Shown here: piece by piece, positions 7,996 through 15,812 of the stretch
How positions within the stretch are numbered: position 1 is the stretch's first letter
Layout of the letters: each line of letters begins with the position of its first letter
Origin: Bacteroidales bacterium
GTDB lineage: Bacteria > Bacteroidota > Bacteroidia > Bacteroidales > UBA932
Assembly (NCBI GenBank): GCA_017546125.1
Contig: JAFYXO010000038.1
Location: forward strand, 1-47,209
Reading direction: 5' to 3'
Length of the DNA: 47,209 bases
Made by a program: the position numbers and the translations under genes
The notes under the pieces: model-generated
Seen by the model: only the letters and a program-made list of their open reading frames with translations
The model's database searches: none
What the model was told of the DNA's origin: nothing

Positions 7996-8993
7996 TTTAG
8001 TTTTAGCGCTTTAGTCAAGTTCATTTTCCAGGTTAACCCGATATTCAACTGATGGCATCCCGAATATCCGGTATTGTGTGTCCATGCAGCGTGAATTCTG
8101 ATATCTTTATTCTCTTTGAGGGGGAAGAATTCTGCACCCAGACCGTAGTAAAGGTTATCCCCTACAAATTCGTAGTCAATAAAATCGGAAGCCCTTTCGA
8201 ATCCGACTTTTCCAAAAATACGGCACCATTCAATTCCTCCGTAAGATGGCTCGGCCAATAGGGTAAAATCTTCGGTAAAGAGGGTATTCAGCTCCCTTGA
8301 TCTGGTCATATAATCAAGCATCAGGGAGAAGTCACCGAAATAGAACATATTACCGAAGTTGAGAGATTTTACAAATCTGTCTGTGTCGTATTGCCACATA
8401 TTTGCACTCCAGTATGACTCATACCAGTCCCAGCCGCCTCTCCATGCAAGGCTGTATGCGAAATGGTTATCTTCATATGATAGTGGCGAATTGGCTACCT
8501 GAATCTTTATGGACTGGTTCTCTGCAGGAGACCATGCCGCTGATACACCCCACTGCCAACAATCGAAATAGTTGTAGAAGAGTGAACTCATGTCGAAATA
8601 TGCATCAAGATCGTAAATCTCGTATTCGAAGCTGCCGACAAAGATACCATCCTTACCTGCAGATATGGAGAAATCACCTATTTCGTAGGTGAGAAGGAGC
8701 CAGTTGATGGCGTCAATGCCTGAATACTCCTCCCCAAAAGATTCCGGGGTGAGAAACTTGACATTGGATGAGTAAGAAAAATGGGGGGATATTATACCGT
8801 CTATATTGAGATATACACCATCGCTATAGAAGCGACCGCTTTTATCTGTTAAACATTGATTAAAACCAAACCTGGTGTCCAGAGAGATTTCCGGAATGTA
8901 ATCAACTGCTACTGTGTCTTGTGTCTCCTGTGCAGAGATGACCGAGCTAATTGTCATAAAGACAACCAAATAAAAGAGTGTAAATTTCTTCAT
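7992..8993 (-). CDS. Outer-membrane porin-like beta-barrel protein of the pot operon
   Basis: A 333-residue secreted protein (signal peptide to about VISA, residue 21) made of alternating aromatic and polar beta strands with short turns, ending [18 protein letters not shown]. It resembles phosphate-selective porin O/P-type or carbohydrate-porin-like barrels, but I cannot name the family. It is the first gene of the pot operon and its stop overlaps the potA start (7992-7995), which suggests an outer-membrane entry channel for the substrate carried by PotABCD. The barrel call is from pattern; the polyamine link is from operon context only. Confidence 0.6.
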   Translation of the reverse strand: MKKFTLFYLVVFMTISSVISAQETQDTVAVDYIPEISLDTRFGFNQCLTDKSGRFYSDGVYLNIDGIISPHFSYSSNVKFLTPESFGEEYSGIDAINWLLLTYEIGDFSISAGKDGIFVGSFEYEIYDLDAYFDMSSLFYNYFDCWQWGVSAAWSPAENQSIKIQVANSPLSYEDNHFAYSLAWRGGWDWYESYWSANMWQYDTDRFVKSLNFGNMFYFGDFSLMLDYMTRSRELNTLFTEDFTLLAEPSYGGIEWCRIFGKVGFERASDFIDYEFVGDNLYYGLGAEFFPLKENKDIRIHAAWTHNTGYSGCHQLNIGLTWKMNLTKALKLK

Positions 8994-9046
8994 CTAATAC
9001 TAATAAACGGTAAAGCGCATAAAATAATAATCTTTTGTTTTACATT

Positions 9047-9089
9047 AAAAAGCGGTCACAAGTTCTTGCGGGAACTTATAATCGCTTTT
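9047..9089. terminator. Nested hairpin between patB-like gene and pot operon
   Basis: AAAAGCG (9048-9054) pairs with CGCTTTT (9083-9089), and an inner stem AAGTTC/GAACTT lies at 9060-9065 and 9072-9077. Read leftward it ends in CGCTTTTT. It follows the aminotransferase stop (9136) and is about 55 bp before the porin gene start. A TAACTTTG -7-like box lies at 9105-9098, upstream of it, so it could serve as terminator or as attenuator of the pot operon. Confidence 0.55.
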
Positions 9090-9135
9090 GTTGGGAACAA
9101 AGTTAAAATAAACTTTGAAATAAAAATGGATTTTC

Positions 9136-10317
9136 TCAATTATTTTGTCCTAATGCATCTTTGAGCCTCTCCATAGCCATCCTGATAGTGGCACGTGGAG
9201 CACCCACATTCAGCCTCATATGCCCCTCACCTCCCGGGTTGAAAATCTCCCCGTCGTTGAGTGCAAGGCGGGCCTTGTTTACAAACAGGTCCACCAGCTC
9301 TTCGTGGTTGAGACCAAGCCCGCGGCAGTCGAGCCATACGAGGAATGAGGCTTGTGGCCTTAGCGGCTTGATTCCGGGGATATAGCTGGCGCAATACTCC
9401 TCCACGAATTCGATATTCCCCTCGATATATTTCAACATTTGGCGGCGCCACTCTTCCCCTTGCTTGAATGCTGCGATGGTAGCAATAGGGGCGAACATAT
9501 GTGGCGAGCTCATCTCATTGGCCTTCAGCCAGCTGTAGAACTTTTTGCGGAGCTCATCATTTGGGACCACTGCGTAGGAACTGACTATTCCTGCAATATT
9601 GAAGGTCTTCGAAGGGGCTGCAAATGTGATGCTGCACGCCGCCGCTTCGGGTGAGACGCTTGCAAAAGGTATGTGCTTATGGCCATAAAGGGCCATGTCG
9701 CAATGGATTTCGTCAGAAATGACAATGATACCCCTCTCGTGGCAGAATGATGCGAGCTGGCGCAATGTCTCTGCTGACCACACTATACCTGCTGGGTTGT
9801 GGGGATTGGAGAGGGTGAGCATTTTGCATTTGGGGTCACAAACCTCAGCCAGGTTCTCAAAATCGATAGAGTACCCTCCGTCAGCCTCCTCTTTCAGCGG
9901 ATTGAACACTATCTCCCTGTTGTTCCCCTTCGGGACGAGGCGGAACGGGTGATAGACCGGTGGCTGGATTATGATCTTCTCATCTTTCCCCAACAGGGCG
10001 TTGATGGCCATACCAATCCCTTTTACGATTCCGGGGATATACGCGATCCACTCCTCCTTGATCTCCCACTGGTGGTGATCATAGACCCACTCTTTTATGG
10101 TAGGATAGAGGTCTGCAGGCTCCACTGTGTATCCGAAAATGGGGTGATCAAGCCTCTTTTTGAGTGCATCGATGATAAAATCGGGTGTTTCAAACTCCAT
10201 ATCGGCCACCCATAGAGGGATAAGGTCATCCCTCCCGTAAATCTCTTTTAGCTTGTCTGTCTTATATGCTCCGGACCCTCTGCGGTCGATTATTTTGTCA
10301 AAGTCGTATTGGATCAT
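9136..10317 (-). CDS. patB: PatB/MalY-type PLP-dependent C-S lyase
   Basis: Fold-type I aminotransferase-like enzyme of 393 residues, the PatB/MalY cystathionine beta-lyase group. It starts with YDFDKIIDRRGSGAYKTDKL and WVADMEFETPDFI, typical of this group. The PLP pocket shows LSNPHNPAG, ISDEIHCDM and the Schiff-base lysine in APSKTFNIAG, and RLNVGAPR near the end binds the substrate carboxylate. No signal peptide, so cytoplasmic. It is expected to split C-S bonds in cystathionine or cysteine, giving pyruvate, ammonia and a thiol. It lies 12 bases downstream of the C69 peptidase gene, which suggests processing of imported peptides or thiol conjugates. Confidence 0.88.
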   Translation of the reverse strand: MIQYDFDKIIDRRGSGAYKTDKLKEIYGRDDLIPLWVADMEFETPDFIIDALKKRLDHPIFGYTVEPADLYPTIKEWVYDHHQWEIKEEWIAYIPGIVKGIGMAINALLGKDEKIIIQPPVYHPFRLVPKGNNREIVFNPLKEEADGGYSIDFENLAEVCDPKCKMLTLSNPHNPAGIVWSAETLRQLASFCHERGIIVISDEIHCDMALYGHKHIPFASVSPEAAACSITFAAPSKTFNIAGIVSSYAVVPNDELRKKFYSWLKANEMSSPHMFAPIATIAAFKQGEEWRRQMLKYIEGNIEFVEEYCASYIPGIKPLRPQASFLVWLDCRGLGLNHEELVDLFVNKARLALNDGEIFNPGGEGHMRLNVGAPRATIRMAMERLKDALGQNN

Positions 10318-10329
10318 CCTGAAATCGGG

Positions 10330-11697
10330 TTAAAAAAGTTTGAAATACTCCTGGTATATATCTGCAGTATATCGGTTGAGCTCATCTTGAAGCTCATTGC
10401 CACTTTTATTTTTAAGGGATTTCTCAAACTTGGTTTGATTCTTGAAAAGTTTTTCCTGAAATTTATTGTTGGCCTTCCGGACACCTTTTATCCTTTCTGT
10501 GTAGTTTTCATGGATCCAGTTCCATTTGTCCACAAATTTCCACGCCACTCCATCGGGGTATTTGACCCTCTTGTCCTTAGCATCACTCATATGCTTTTCT
10601 ATAGCCTCATCGGCAGTGGCAAAGCGTTGGAACCCTGCCGGAGATTTTGTCATCCCTGAATACCAGGGGATATAGACCTCTGCGCATGGTGCAGCACCTG
10701 TTGTCCACATGAGTGCGCCGATTTCTACAGGAAGATAGCTGCGCAATTGGAAGATGGTGGAGTTGACTGTGCTGTTTCTGCAAATGCACCATGGGTGCTG
10801 TTCCCCCTCTTCAATGTCCATTTTGACATCGATGTTCTCGCCGTGGCTCCTGAGGATCTCCATCATGTCGCGAAGACCCACTTTTCTGTTTGGGGTTACG
10901 GCAAATGGATATGTGTCGGGGTTCGTGGTGTATGTCTCGCCTGTCAGGTAGTTGAGTGCAGACATGTGGCGGATATAGTTCATCTTGCTGCTGTATGTGG
11001 ATGGACGGGAATAGGCCTTCTTGAAGAGGAATTTGCCGTCTGTCTCAGGGTTGTACCAGCCCCTCTCCACAGCGTATGTGATTATATCGGGCGATCCCAT
11101 AAAGTTGGCAGTATCCGACAGATCCACCTCCCCTATGCAGTAGTAATTTGGGATGGCCATCACTTTGTCGTCAGGGACCCTTTGGGCCACCCAGTGACGC
11201 CCTTTAACGATGGCGCAAACCCAACCTTCATCAGGGTCTGCGACAATATATGTCCTGCCTGAACCTCTGTATCCCCTCTCCTCGACGAGCTTTCCTATGA
11301 GTTCCACTGCGTGTCTGGCAGAGCGTGCCTTCTGCCCAACCAGTGTCCTGATCTCATACAGTACACCTCCGTCTGTCAGGTCCTCCCTGTCTTCTCTTGA
11401 GTTGCAGGCATCAGAGGCTACTGCCACTCCGTATTCGTTGAGAAATCCGTCTGCTACCTCCATCCCCGGGAACTCTATCCACAAATATTTGTTTGTCCCT
11501 GCTGCGTCATTACGGGGTACATTGTAGATGTTCAACATCTGCTCACCGGTGTCGTCCTCGTTGTGAGCCAGAAGGACTGATCCGTCAACTGTGGCATTTT
11601 TTCCGGCAAGTATGCCGAAACAATTGAGGCCATCCTGGGCGCTCAGCAATGAGATGCTTGTCAGAATGGCGACAATCGCCGAAAATACTCTTTTCAT
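10330..11697 (-). CDS. Secreted peptidase family C69 dipeptidase (PepD-like)
   Basis: A 455-residue N-terminal-nucleophile hydrolase. A signal peptide (about 1-20, ending LLSAQ) precedes NCFGILAGKNATVDGSVLLA; Cys26 sits where C69 enzymes have their catalytic cysteine, followed by the family segment HNEDD. Further conserved blocks include GVAVASDACNSRE and DPDEGWVCAIVKGRHWVAQRVPDD. The signal peptide places it in the periplasm or outside. It probably cleaves dipeptides or removes acyl amino acids. It is the second gene of a three-gene operon, between the nitroreductase (10 bases) and the C-S lyase. Confidence 0.87.
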   Translation of the reverse strand: MKRVFSAIVAILTSISLLSAQDGLNCFGILAGKNATVDGSVLLAHNEDDTGEQMLNIYNVPRNDAAGTNKYLWIEFPGMEVADGFLNEYGVAVASDACNSREDREDLTDGGVLYEIRTLVGQKARSARHAVELIGKLVEERGYRGSGRTYIVADPDEGWVCAIVKGRHWVAQRVPDDKVMAIPNYYCIGEVDLSDTANFMGSPDIITYAVERGWYNPETDGKFLFKKAYSRPSTYSSKMNYIRHMSALNYLTGETYTTNPDTYPFAVTPNRKVGLRDMMEILRSHGENIDVKMDIEEGEQHPWCICRNSTVNSTIFQLRSYLPVEIGALMWTTGAAPCAEVYIPWYSGMTKSPAGFQRFATADEAIEKHMSDAKDKRVKYPDGVAWKFVDKWNWIHENYTERIKGVRKANNKFQEKLFKNQTKFEKSLKNKSGNELQDELNRYTADIYQEYFKLF

Positions 11698-11707
11698 ATT
11701 TTGAAAA

Positions 11708-12334
11708 TTAGTCGATAAACTTCACTTTTTCCATAATTCGAGGTTTCGCTTCAGGACTCTCGTCCGGCCAGCCAAGACCGATACATAGAGAGAGTTCGTA
11801 GTTCTCGCTGAAACCCAATTTTTCAAGAACAGGCTTGCAGGCATCGTTGTCCATCATCATTCGTACAGGGCTTGCCAAGCACACTGAACCTACTCCATAT
11901 GACCATGCAGACAACATGATGTTTTGTGAGAGCATGCCGCAGTCGTATGCTGAGAACGGATAAGTGGTGTCTCTGGCGATGAATACCATAATTGGGGCAT
12001 CTCTGAAGCATCCGTGTGCAAATTCAGGTTTCATCTGAGGGTGACCTTTTGCAATGGCATCCTTAATCTCATCCATTACTGCAGGGTTGTCCACTATGCG
12101 CACCTCCCACGACTGTTTGTTCTGTCCGTTGGGCGCATTGATGCCGCACTCCATGATTTTGGTCAGAATCTCTCTGCTTACAGGCTCTGCTGTATATTTG
12201 CGGATACTGCGGCGGGTCATCATGTTCTCGATGGCAGCGTTGTCGTATTGTGATTCCTGTTGTACCGGGGCCTCATTGCAGGATATGGTGGCCATAATTG
12301 CAAACGCGATAAGTGCAAGTTTGATTGGTTTCAT
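11708..12334 (-). CDS. Lipoprotein nitroreductase-family protein
   Basis: FMN-dependent nitroreductase fold, but exported. The start is set at 12334 rather than an upstream ATG at 12382, because the shorter form begins with a lipoprotein signal (MKPIKLALIAFAIMATISC, Cys19) and the promoter at 12358-12387 lies inside the longer form. The mature domain opens with MMTRRSIRKYT, the FMN-binding start of the family, followed by INAPNGQNKQSWEVRIV and later GVGSVCLASPVRMM. A redox flavoprotein on the outside of the inner membrane or in the outer membrane is unusual. It is first in an operon with the C69 peptidase and the C-S lyase. Confidence 0.85.
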   Translation of the reverse strand: MKPIKLALIAFAIMATISCNEAPVQQESQYDNAAIENMMTRRSIRKYTAEPVSREILTKIMECGINAPNGQNKQSWEVRIVDNPAVMDEIKDAIAKGHPQMKPEFAHGCFRDAPIMVFIARDTTYPFSAYDCGMLSQNIMLSAWSYGVGSVCLASPVRMMMDNDACKPVLEKLGFSENYELSLCIGLGWPDESPEAKPRIMEKVKFID

Positions 12335-12357
12335 AATATATTCATTTAGTGTTTGGA

Positions 12358-12387
12358 CAAATTTACTATTTTTGTTTGTCAAAACAA
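12358..12387 (-). promoter_or_regulatory. Promoter of the nitroreductase-C69-patB operon
   Basis: On the minus strand TTG (12387-12385), 19 bases, TAAATTTG (12365-12358): an exact match to the Bacteroidetes pattern, 24 bp before the lipoprotein ATG. A divergent TATTTTTG (-7 type, 12367-12374) on the plus strand may serve the methyltransferase gene at 12397. Confidence 0.7.
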
Positions 12388-12396
12388 TAACCGGTT

Positions 12397-13125
12397 ATGT
12401 CAAAATTGCCACTTTCTGCAGCAAAAGACCCCATGGGTGCAGCCATATACGAATACCATACTGAAGGCAAAGCTGCCAAGCTTCGTGTCTTCTCCTCCCA
12501 GTTTGATGAGGATGAGATTCCGGTGGCCGATCTCTTCAGGGGTTTCGATGAGATGCCATACCTCGAAAAAGTGGCGCTTGAGATGGCTCAGGGCTCGATT
12601 CTCGATGTTGGGGCAGGTGCAGGTTGCCACTCCATTGCCCTTGGGCAAATGGGTAAAAGGGCTACCGCAATAGATATCTCACCGCTGTCGGTGCAGGTGA
12701 TGAGGGAGAGGGGGGTAAATGCCCGCGCAGCAGATTTTTTTGACCCCACATTTGTTGAGCAATACGATACAGTTCTGCTGCTGATGAACGGCTCCGGAAT
12801 TATCGGCAGAGTGGAGAATATCGGGAAGTTCTTTGATCGCCTGAAGGTCCTTGTCCGCCCCGGGGGTTGCGCGTTGATGGACTCCAGTGATTTGAGGTAT
12901 CTCTATGAGGATGAGGATGGAAGCTTCGCAATAGACCTTGCCGGTGATTACTATGGTGAGCTCGATTATCAGATGCAGTACCGCAATATAAAGGGGGGCG
13001 TTTTTGACTGGCTATACATAGATTTTCAGACCCTCTCGTATTATGCGGAGCAAAACGGCTTCCGTGTGAAGCTTGTCGCGGAGGGGGAACACTATGATTA
13101 TCTGGCCAAATTGACGCTGTTGTAG
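12397..13125 (+). CDS. Class I SAM-dependent methyltransferase
   Basis: A 242-residue Rossmann-fold methyltransferase. Motif I is ILDVGAGAGCHSIALGQ at about 68-84, motif II TAIDISPLSV, motif IV YDTVLLLMNGSG and a post-IV RPGGCALMDSSD. The N-terminal segment PMGAAIYEYH resembles ubiquinone/menaquinone-type or UbiE-like small-molecule methyltransferases of Bacteroidetes, but the substrate is unknown. It is cytoplasmic and divergent from the nitroreductase operon with a 62-bp shared promoter region. Confidence 0.85.
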   Translation: MSKLPLSAAKDPMGAAIYEYHTEGKAAKLRVFSSQFDEDEIPVADLFRGFDEMPYLEKVALEMAQGSILDVGAGAGCHSIALGQMGKRATAIDISPLSVQVMRERGVNARAADFFDPTFVEQYDTVLLLMNGSGIIGRVENIGKFFDRLKVLVRPGGCALMDSSDLRYLYEDEDGSFAIDLAGDYYGELDYQMQYRNIKGGVFDWLYIDFQTLSYYAEQNGFRVKLVAEGEHYDYLAKLTLL

Positions 13126-13135
13126 CCCTATTTTT

Positions 13136-13167
13136 TTTGGTAAATATTACCTCTTGCTATATCTTTG
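13136..13167 (+). promoter_or_regulatory. Promoter of the [FeFe] hydrogenase gene
   Basis: TTTG (13136-13139), 20 bases, TATCTTTG (13160-13167): a good Bacteroidetes promoter 26 bp before the GTG start. Transcription is therefore separate from the methyltransferase upstream. Confidence 0.65.
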
Positions 13168-13193
13168 CAGACCATTTTTAAACTTGAATAACT

Positions 13194-14663
13194 GTGGCAT
13201 TTACAACTAACACAAATATCGTGCGTTACAAGCTTTTGGCCAAGCTTGTAGGCCTTTGGAAAGAGGGCAATCTTGTAGAAAGAATTGACTACCTTCCTAT
13301 CGAATTGAGTCCAAGGAATTCCAAGGTTCTCGGAAGATGCTGTGTGCATAAGGAGAGAGCAGTGTGGAAATACAAATCGTTCCCTCTACTCGGATTTGAT
13401 ATGTGGGATGAGACCGATGAGCTAAAACCACTCTCAGCATACGCTAAAGAGGCTATGGAGAGGACTAAGATGAAAGACAACATCATGTGTGTTATCGATG
13501 AAGCTTGTTCATCTTGCGTCTCTATCAAATATGAGATCACATCACTTTGTAAAGGTTGTGTGGCCCGTAACTGTTATATGAACTGTCCTAAGGATGCAGT
13601 CTATTTTGACTCGAACGGACAGGCAAAGATAGACCACTCGAAATGTATCAGCTGTGGTATTTGCCATAAGAGCTGTCCTTATCACGCTATCGTATATATC
13701 CCTATCCCATGCGAAGAGGCTTGTCCTGTAGGGGCTATCTCCAAGGATGAGAATGGCTATGAACATATCGATGAAGACAAATGTATCTTCTGCGGCAAGT
13801 GTATGAAAGCTTGTCCTTTCGGTGCCATCTTTGAGATATCACAGATCTTTGACATTCTGAACGCTATCCGTCGCGGTGAGAAAGTGGTAGTGGTTCCTGC
13901 TCCTGCTGTTCTGGCCCAGTACAAACAGCCTGTGGAGAAGGTTTACGGTGCATTGAAGGCGATAGGCTTCAGTGATGTAGTGGAGGTGGCTAAAGGTGCC
14001 ATGGTTACTACAGAGCACGAGGCAGAAGAGCTTCTGGAGAAGGTGAAAGAGGGTCAGCCATTCATGACCACATCTTGCTGTCCATCATATGTGGAGTTGG
14101 TTAAGAAACATATCCCTGAGATGCTTCCTTATGTATCGCATACCAAATCACCTATGTACTACACTGCTGAGATGGTTAAGAAAGAGGATCCAAATGCCAA
14201 AGTGGTGTTCCTCGGCCCTTGTATCGGTAAGAGAAAAGAGGCAAAAGGTATTGAATATGTGGACTATGTAATGTCTTTTGAAGAGTTCAATGCCGTGCTT
14301 ATCGGTATGGGTATAAATATTGATGACTGCGAGCCATATGTTATCGAGGATGAGTCTATGAGAGAGGCTCACGGCTTTGCACGTACAGGCGGTGTGTCTG
14401 ATGCTGTAGTGGCTTACCTTGGAGAGAGGGCAAATGGTCTTCAGATCGTGAAGGTGGCAGATATGAACAAGAAGAATATCGGTCTGCTCAAGAGCTATGC
14501 CAAGAGAGGCTCGGCAAATGCCCATTTCGTGGAGGTGATGACTTGTGAAAACGGATGTATCACCGGTCCTGTAGCGTTTAATCCAGATTTGGTACAGAGT
14601 CAGATGATCTTCAACAAGGCTATGGCTGCGGTGAAGAAGTCTTATGCAGATGAGAAAAAATAG
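13194..14663 (+). CDS. Monomeric [FeFe] hydrogenase, group-B type
   Basis: A 489-residue cytoplasmic iron-sulfur protein starting at GTG (no in-frame ATG until residue 70, and the N-terminal block is conserved in the family). Cysteine clusters for [4Fe-4S] centres are at C119-C131, C151-C161 (with C173, C177) and C197-C207. The H-cluster domain follows with L1 TSCCPSYV (293-300), L2 GPCIGKRKE (341-349) and L3 EVMTCENGCITG (447-458); all four H-cluster cysteines (C295, C343, C451, C455) are present. L2 has GPC instead of the MPC of prototypical enzymes, as in the group B enzymes of gut Bacteroidetes. It probably couples ferredoxin oxidation to H2. No HydEFG maturase genes are in the window. 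Confidence 0.87.
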   Translation: MAFTTNTNIVRYKLLAKLVGLWKEGNLVERIDYLPIELSPRNSKVLGRCCVHKERAVWKYKSFPLLGFDMWDETDELKPLSAYAKEAMERTKMKDNIMCVIDEACSSCVSIKYEITSLCKGCVARNCYMNCPKDAVYFDSNGQAKIDHSKCISCGICHKSCPYHAIVYIPIPCEEACPVGAISKDENGYEHIDEDKCIFCGKCMKACPFGAIFEISQIFDILNAIRRGEKVVVVPAPAVLAQYKQPVEKVYGALKAIGFSDVVEVAKGAMVTTEHEAEELLEKVKEGQPFMTTSCCPSYVELVKKHIPEMLPYVSHTKSPMYYTAEMVKKEDPNAKVVFLGPCIGKRKEAKGIEYVDYVMSFEEFNAVLIGMGINIDDCEPYVIEDESMREAHGFARTGGVSDAVVAYLGERANGLQIVKVADMNKKNIGLLKSYAKRGSANAHFVEVMTCENGCITGPVAFNPDLVQSQMIFNKAMAAVKKSYADEKK

Positions 14664-14704
14664 AGATTCTGCCCAAGTGGCGTGACTCTGAAAAAATAAT
14701 TGGA

Positions 14705-14742
14705 AGAGGGTGGCTAATACTTATTGGTCATCCTCTTTTTTA
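14705..14742 (+). terminator. Terminator after the hydrogenase gene
   Basis: AGAGGGTG (14705-14712) pairs with CATCCTCT (14729-14736, one G-U pair) and is followed by TTTTTTAT. It separates the hydrogenase from the NifX-like gene. Confidence 0.75.
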
Positions 14743-14755
14743 TTTTAAAATTTCT

Positions 14756-14769
14756 TACATTTGTAAGAT
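14756..14769 (+). promoter_or_regulatory. -7 box at the very start of the NifX-like gene
   Basis: TACATTTG (14756-14763) ends four bases before the ATG at 14768 and lies in the perfect palindrome CTTACA-TT-TGTAAG (14754-14767). If used, the transcript would start at or next to the start codon and be leaderless. No good -33 is seen. Confidence 0.35.
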
Positions 14770-15133
14770 GAAACTGATTAGCTTGAAGGTAGCTGTCCCT
14801 ACTCGTGACGGCGTAGTGGATGACCATTTTGGCCATTGTGCATATTATACTGTATATACTGTAGTAAATCAGATGGTTGTGGGTTCTGAAACACTCCCTT
14901 CCCCTCAGGGTTGCGGGTGCAAGTCGAACATCGCATCTGTTCTGGAAGAGATGGGTGTCAAGGTGATGTTGGCCGGCAATATGGGACAAGGTGCCAAAAA
15001 TGTCCTGGAGCGTCACAATATTGCAGTGATCAGAGGATGTTCCGGCCCTGTGGACGAACTGGTGAAGAACTATCTTGAGGGAAAAGTCTCAGATTCCGGT
15101 GAAGGCTGCGGCCATCACGATTGTCAAGGTTGA
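14768..15133 (+). CDS. NifX/NifB-family iron-molybdenum-cofactor-like protein
   Basis: A 121-residue protein of the dinitrogenase FeMo-cofactor-binding family (PF02579). VAVPTRDGVVDDHFGHCAYY at about 8-27 holds the DxHFGH signature, and the rest shows the ribonuclease-H-like beta-alpha pattern (VKVMLAGNMGQGAKNVL, VIRGCSG). The C-terminus ends in a Cys/His cluster GCGHHDC that could hold metal. No nitrogenase genes are near. In anaerobes such proteins often carry Fe-S units, so the place next to the [FeFe] hydrogenase is suggestive but unproven. Confidence 0.85.
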   Translation: MKLISLKVAVPTRDGVVDDHFGHCAYYTVYTVVNQMVVGSETLPSPQGCGCKSNIASVLEEMGVKVMLAGNMGQGAKNVLERHNIAVIRGCSGPVDELVKNYLEGKVSDSGEGCGHHDCQG

Positions 15134-15149
15134 TAATAAAGATATTCCT

Positions 15150-15812
15150 ATGGAAGAGAAGGATAAAGATTATAATACACAGCGTAAGAAGCTTCTTATG
15201 CCTGAGTATGGACGCAATGTCCAGAAGATGGTGGAGTATGTTAAAGGTATTCCAGACAGAGATAAGAGAAATGAGCAGATTAAGGCAGTGGTGGGTGTCA
15301 TGGGTACGCTCAATCCGCAATTGAGGGATATTGAGGATTTCAAGCACAAGCTGTGGGACCATGTCCAGATAATTGCAGATTTTGATATCGATATCGATTC
15401 TCCTTATGAGATCCCTACCAGAGATATCATAACCTCCAAGCCTGAAGCTATGGACTATAATCAGACCCCTATAAGTGCCCGCCATTACGGACGCAATATA
15501 GAGAATATGATTCAGGTGATCGCTGCCAAAGAGGATGACGAGATGAAAGATGCGATGATAAAGGCACTTGCATCCTATATGAGACAGCAGTACCTTATCT
15601 GGAATAAGGATACCGTCTCTGAGGAGACTATCTACAACGATATCAAGATCCTTTCAAAGGGGAAACTGGTAGTTCCTGACCATATCCATCTGGACCATAT
15701 CTCCGACAAAGAGGTGTTCAATCGCCCCGGTATTATGGGACAGAAAGAGGGTCAGCAGAGAAATCAGCATAACAACAGAAACAAAAACGGTAAAAAACGC
15801 TGGAAAAAATAA
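15150..15812 (+). CDS. DUF4290 family protein
   Basis: A Bacteroidetes-specific family of unknown function (DUF4290). The start is placed at the ATG at 15150, since an upstream in-frame ATG at 15075 would lie inside the NifX-like gene. The protein (220 residues) shows two parallel YGRN-M segments, PEYGRNVQKMVEYV and RHYGRNIENMIQVI, suggesting an internal duplication, and ends in a basic, Asn/Lys-rich tail (NQHNNRNKNGKKRWKK) that may bind nucleic acid. It overlaps ftsK by one base and is probably co-transcribed with ftsK and the LolA-like gene, a common Bacteroidetes order. Confidence 0.82.
   Translation: MEEKDKDYNTQRKKLLMPEYGRNVQKMVEYVKGIPDRDKRNEQIKAVVGVMGTLNPQLRDIEDFKHKLWDHVQIIADFDIDIDSPYEIPTRDIITSKPEAMDYNQTPISARHYGRNIENMIQVIAAKEDDEMKDAMIKALASYMRQQYLIWNKDTVSEETIYNDIKILSKGKLVVPDHIHLDHISDKEVFNRPGIMGQKEGQQRNQHNNRNKNGKKRWKK

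Noticed and set aside
11708-12382. Longer nitroreductase starting at 12382
   Set aside because: The extra 16 residues would bury the lipoprotein signal and include the -7 box; the start at 12334 explains both.
14768-15133. NifX-like gene as sign of nitrogen fixation
   Set aside because: No nifH, nifD, nifK, nifE or nifN genes nearby. This family is common in non-fixing anaerobes.
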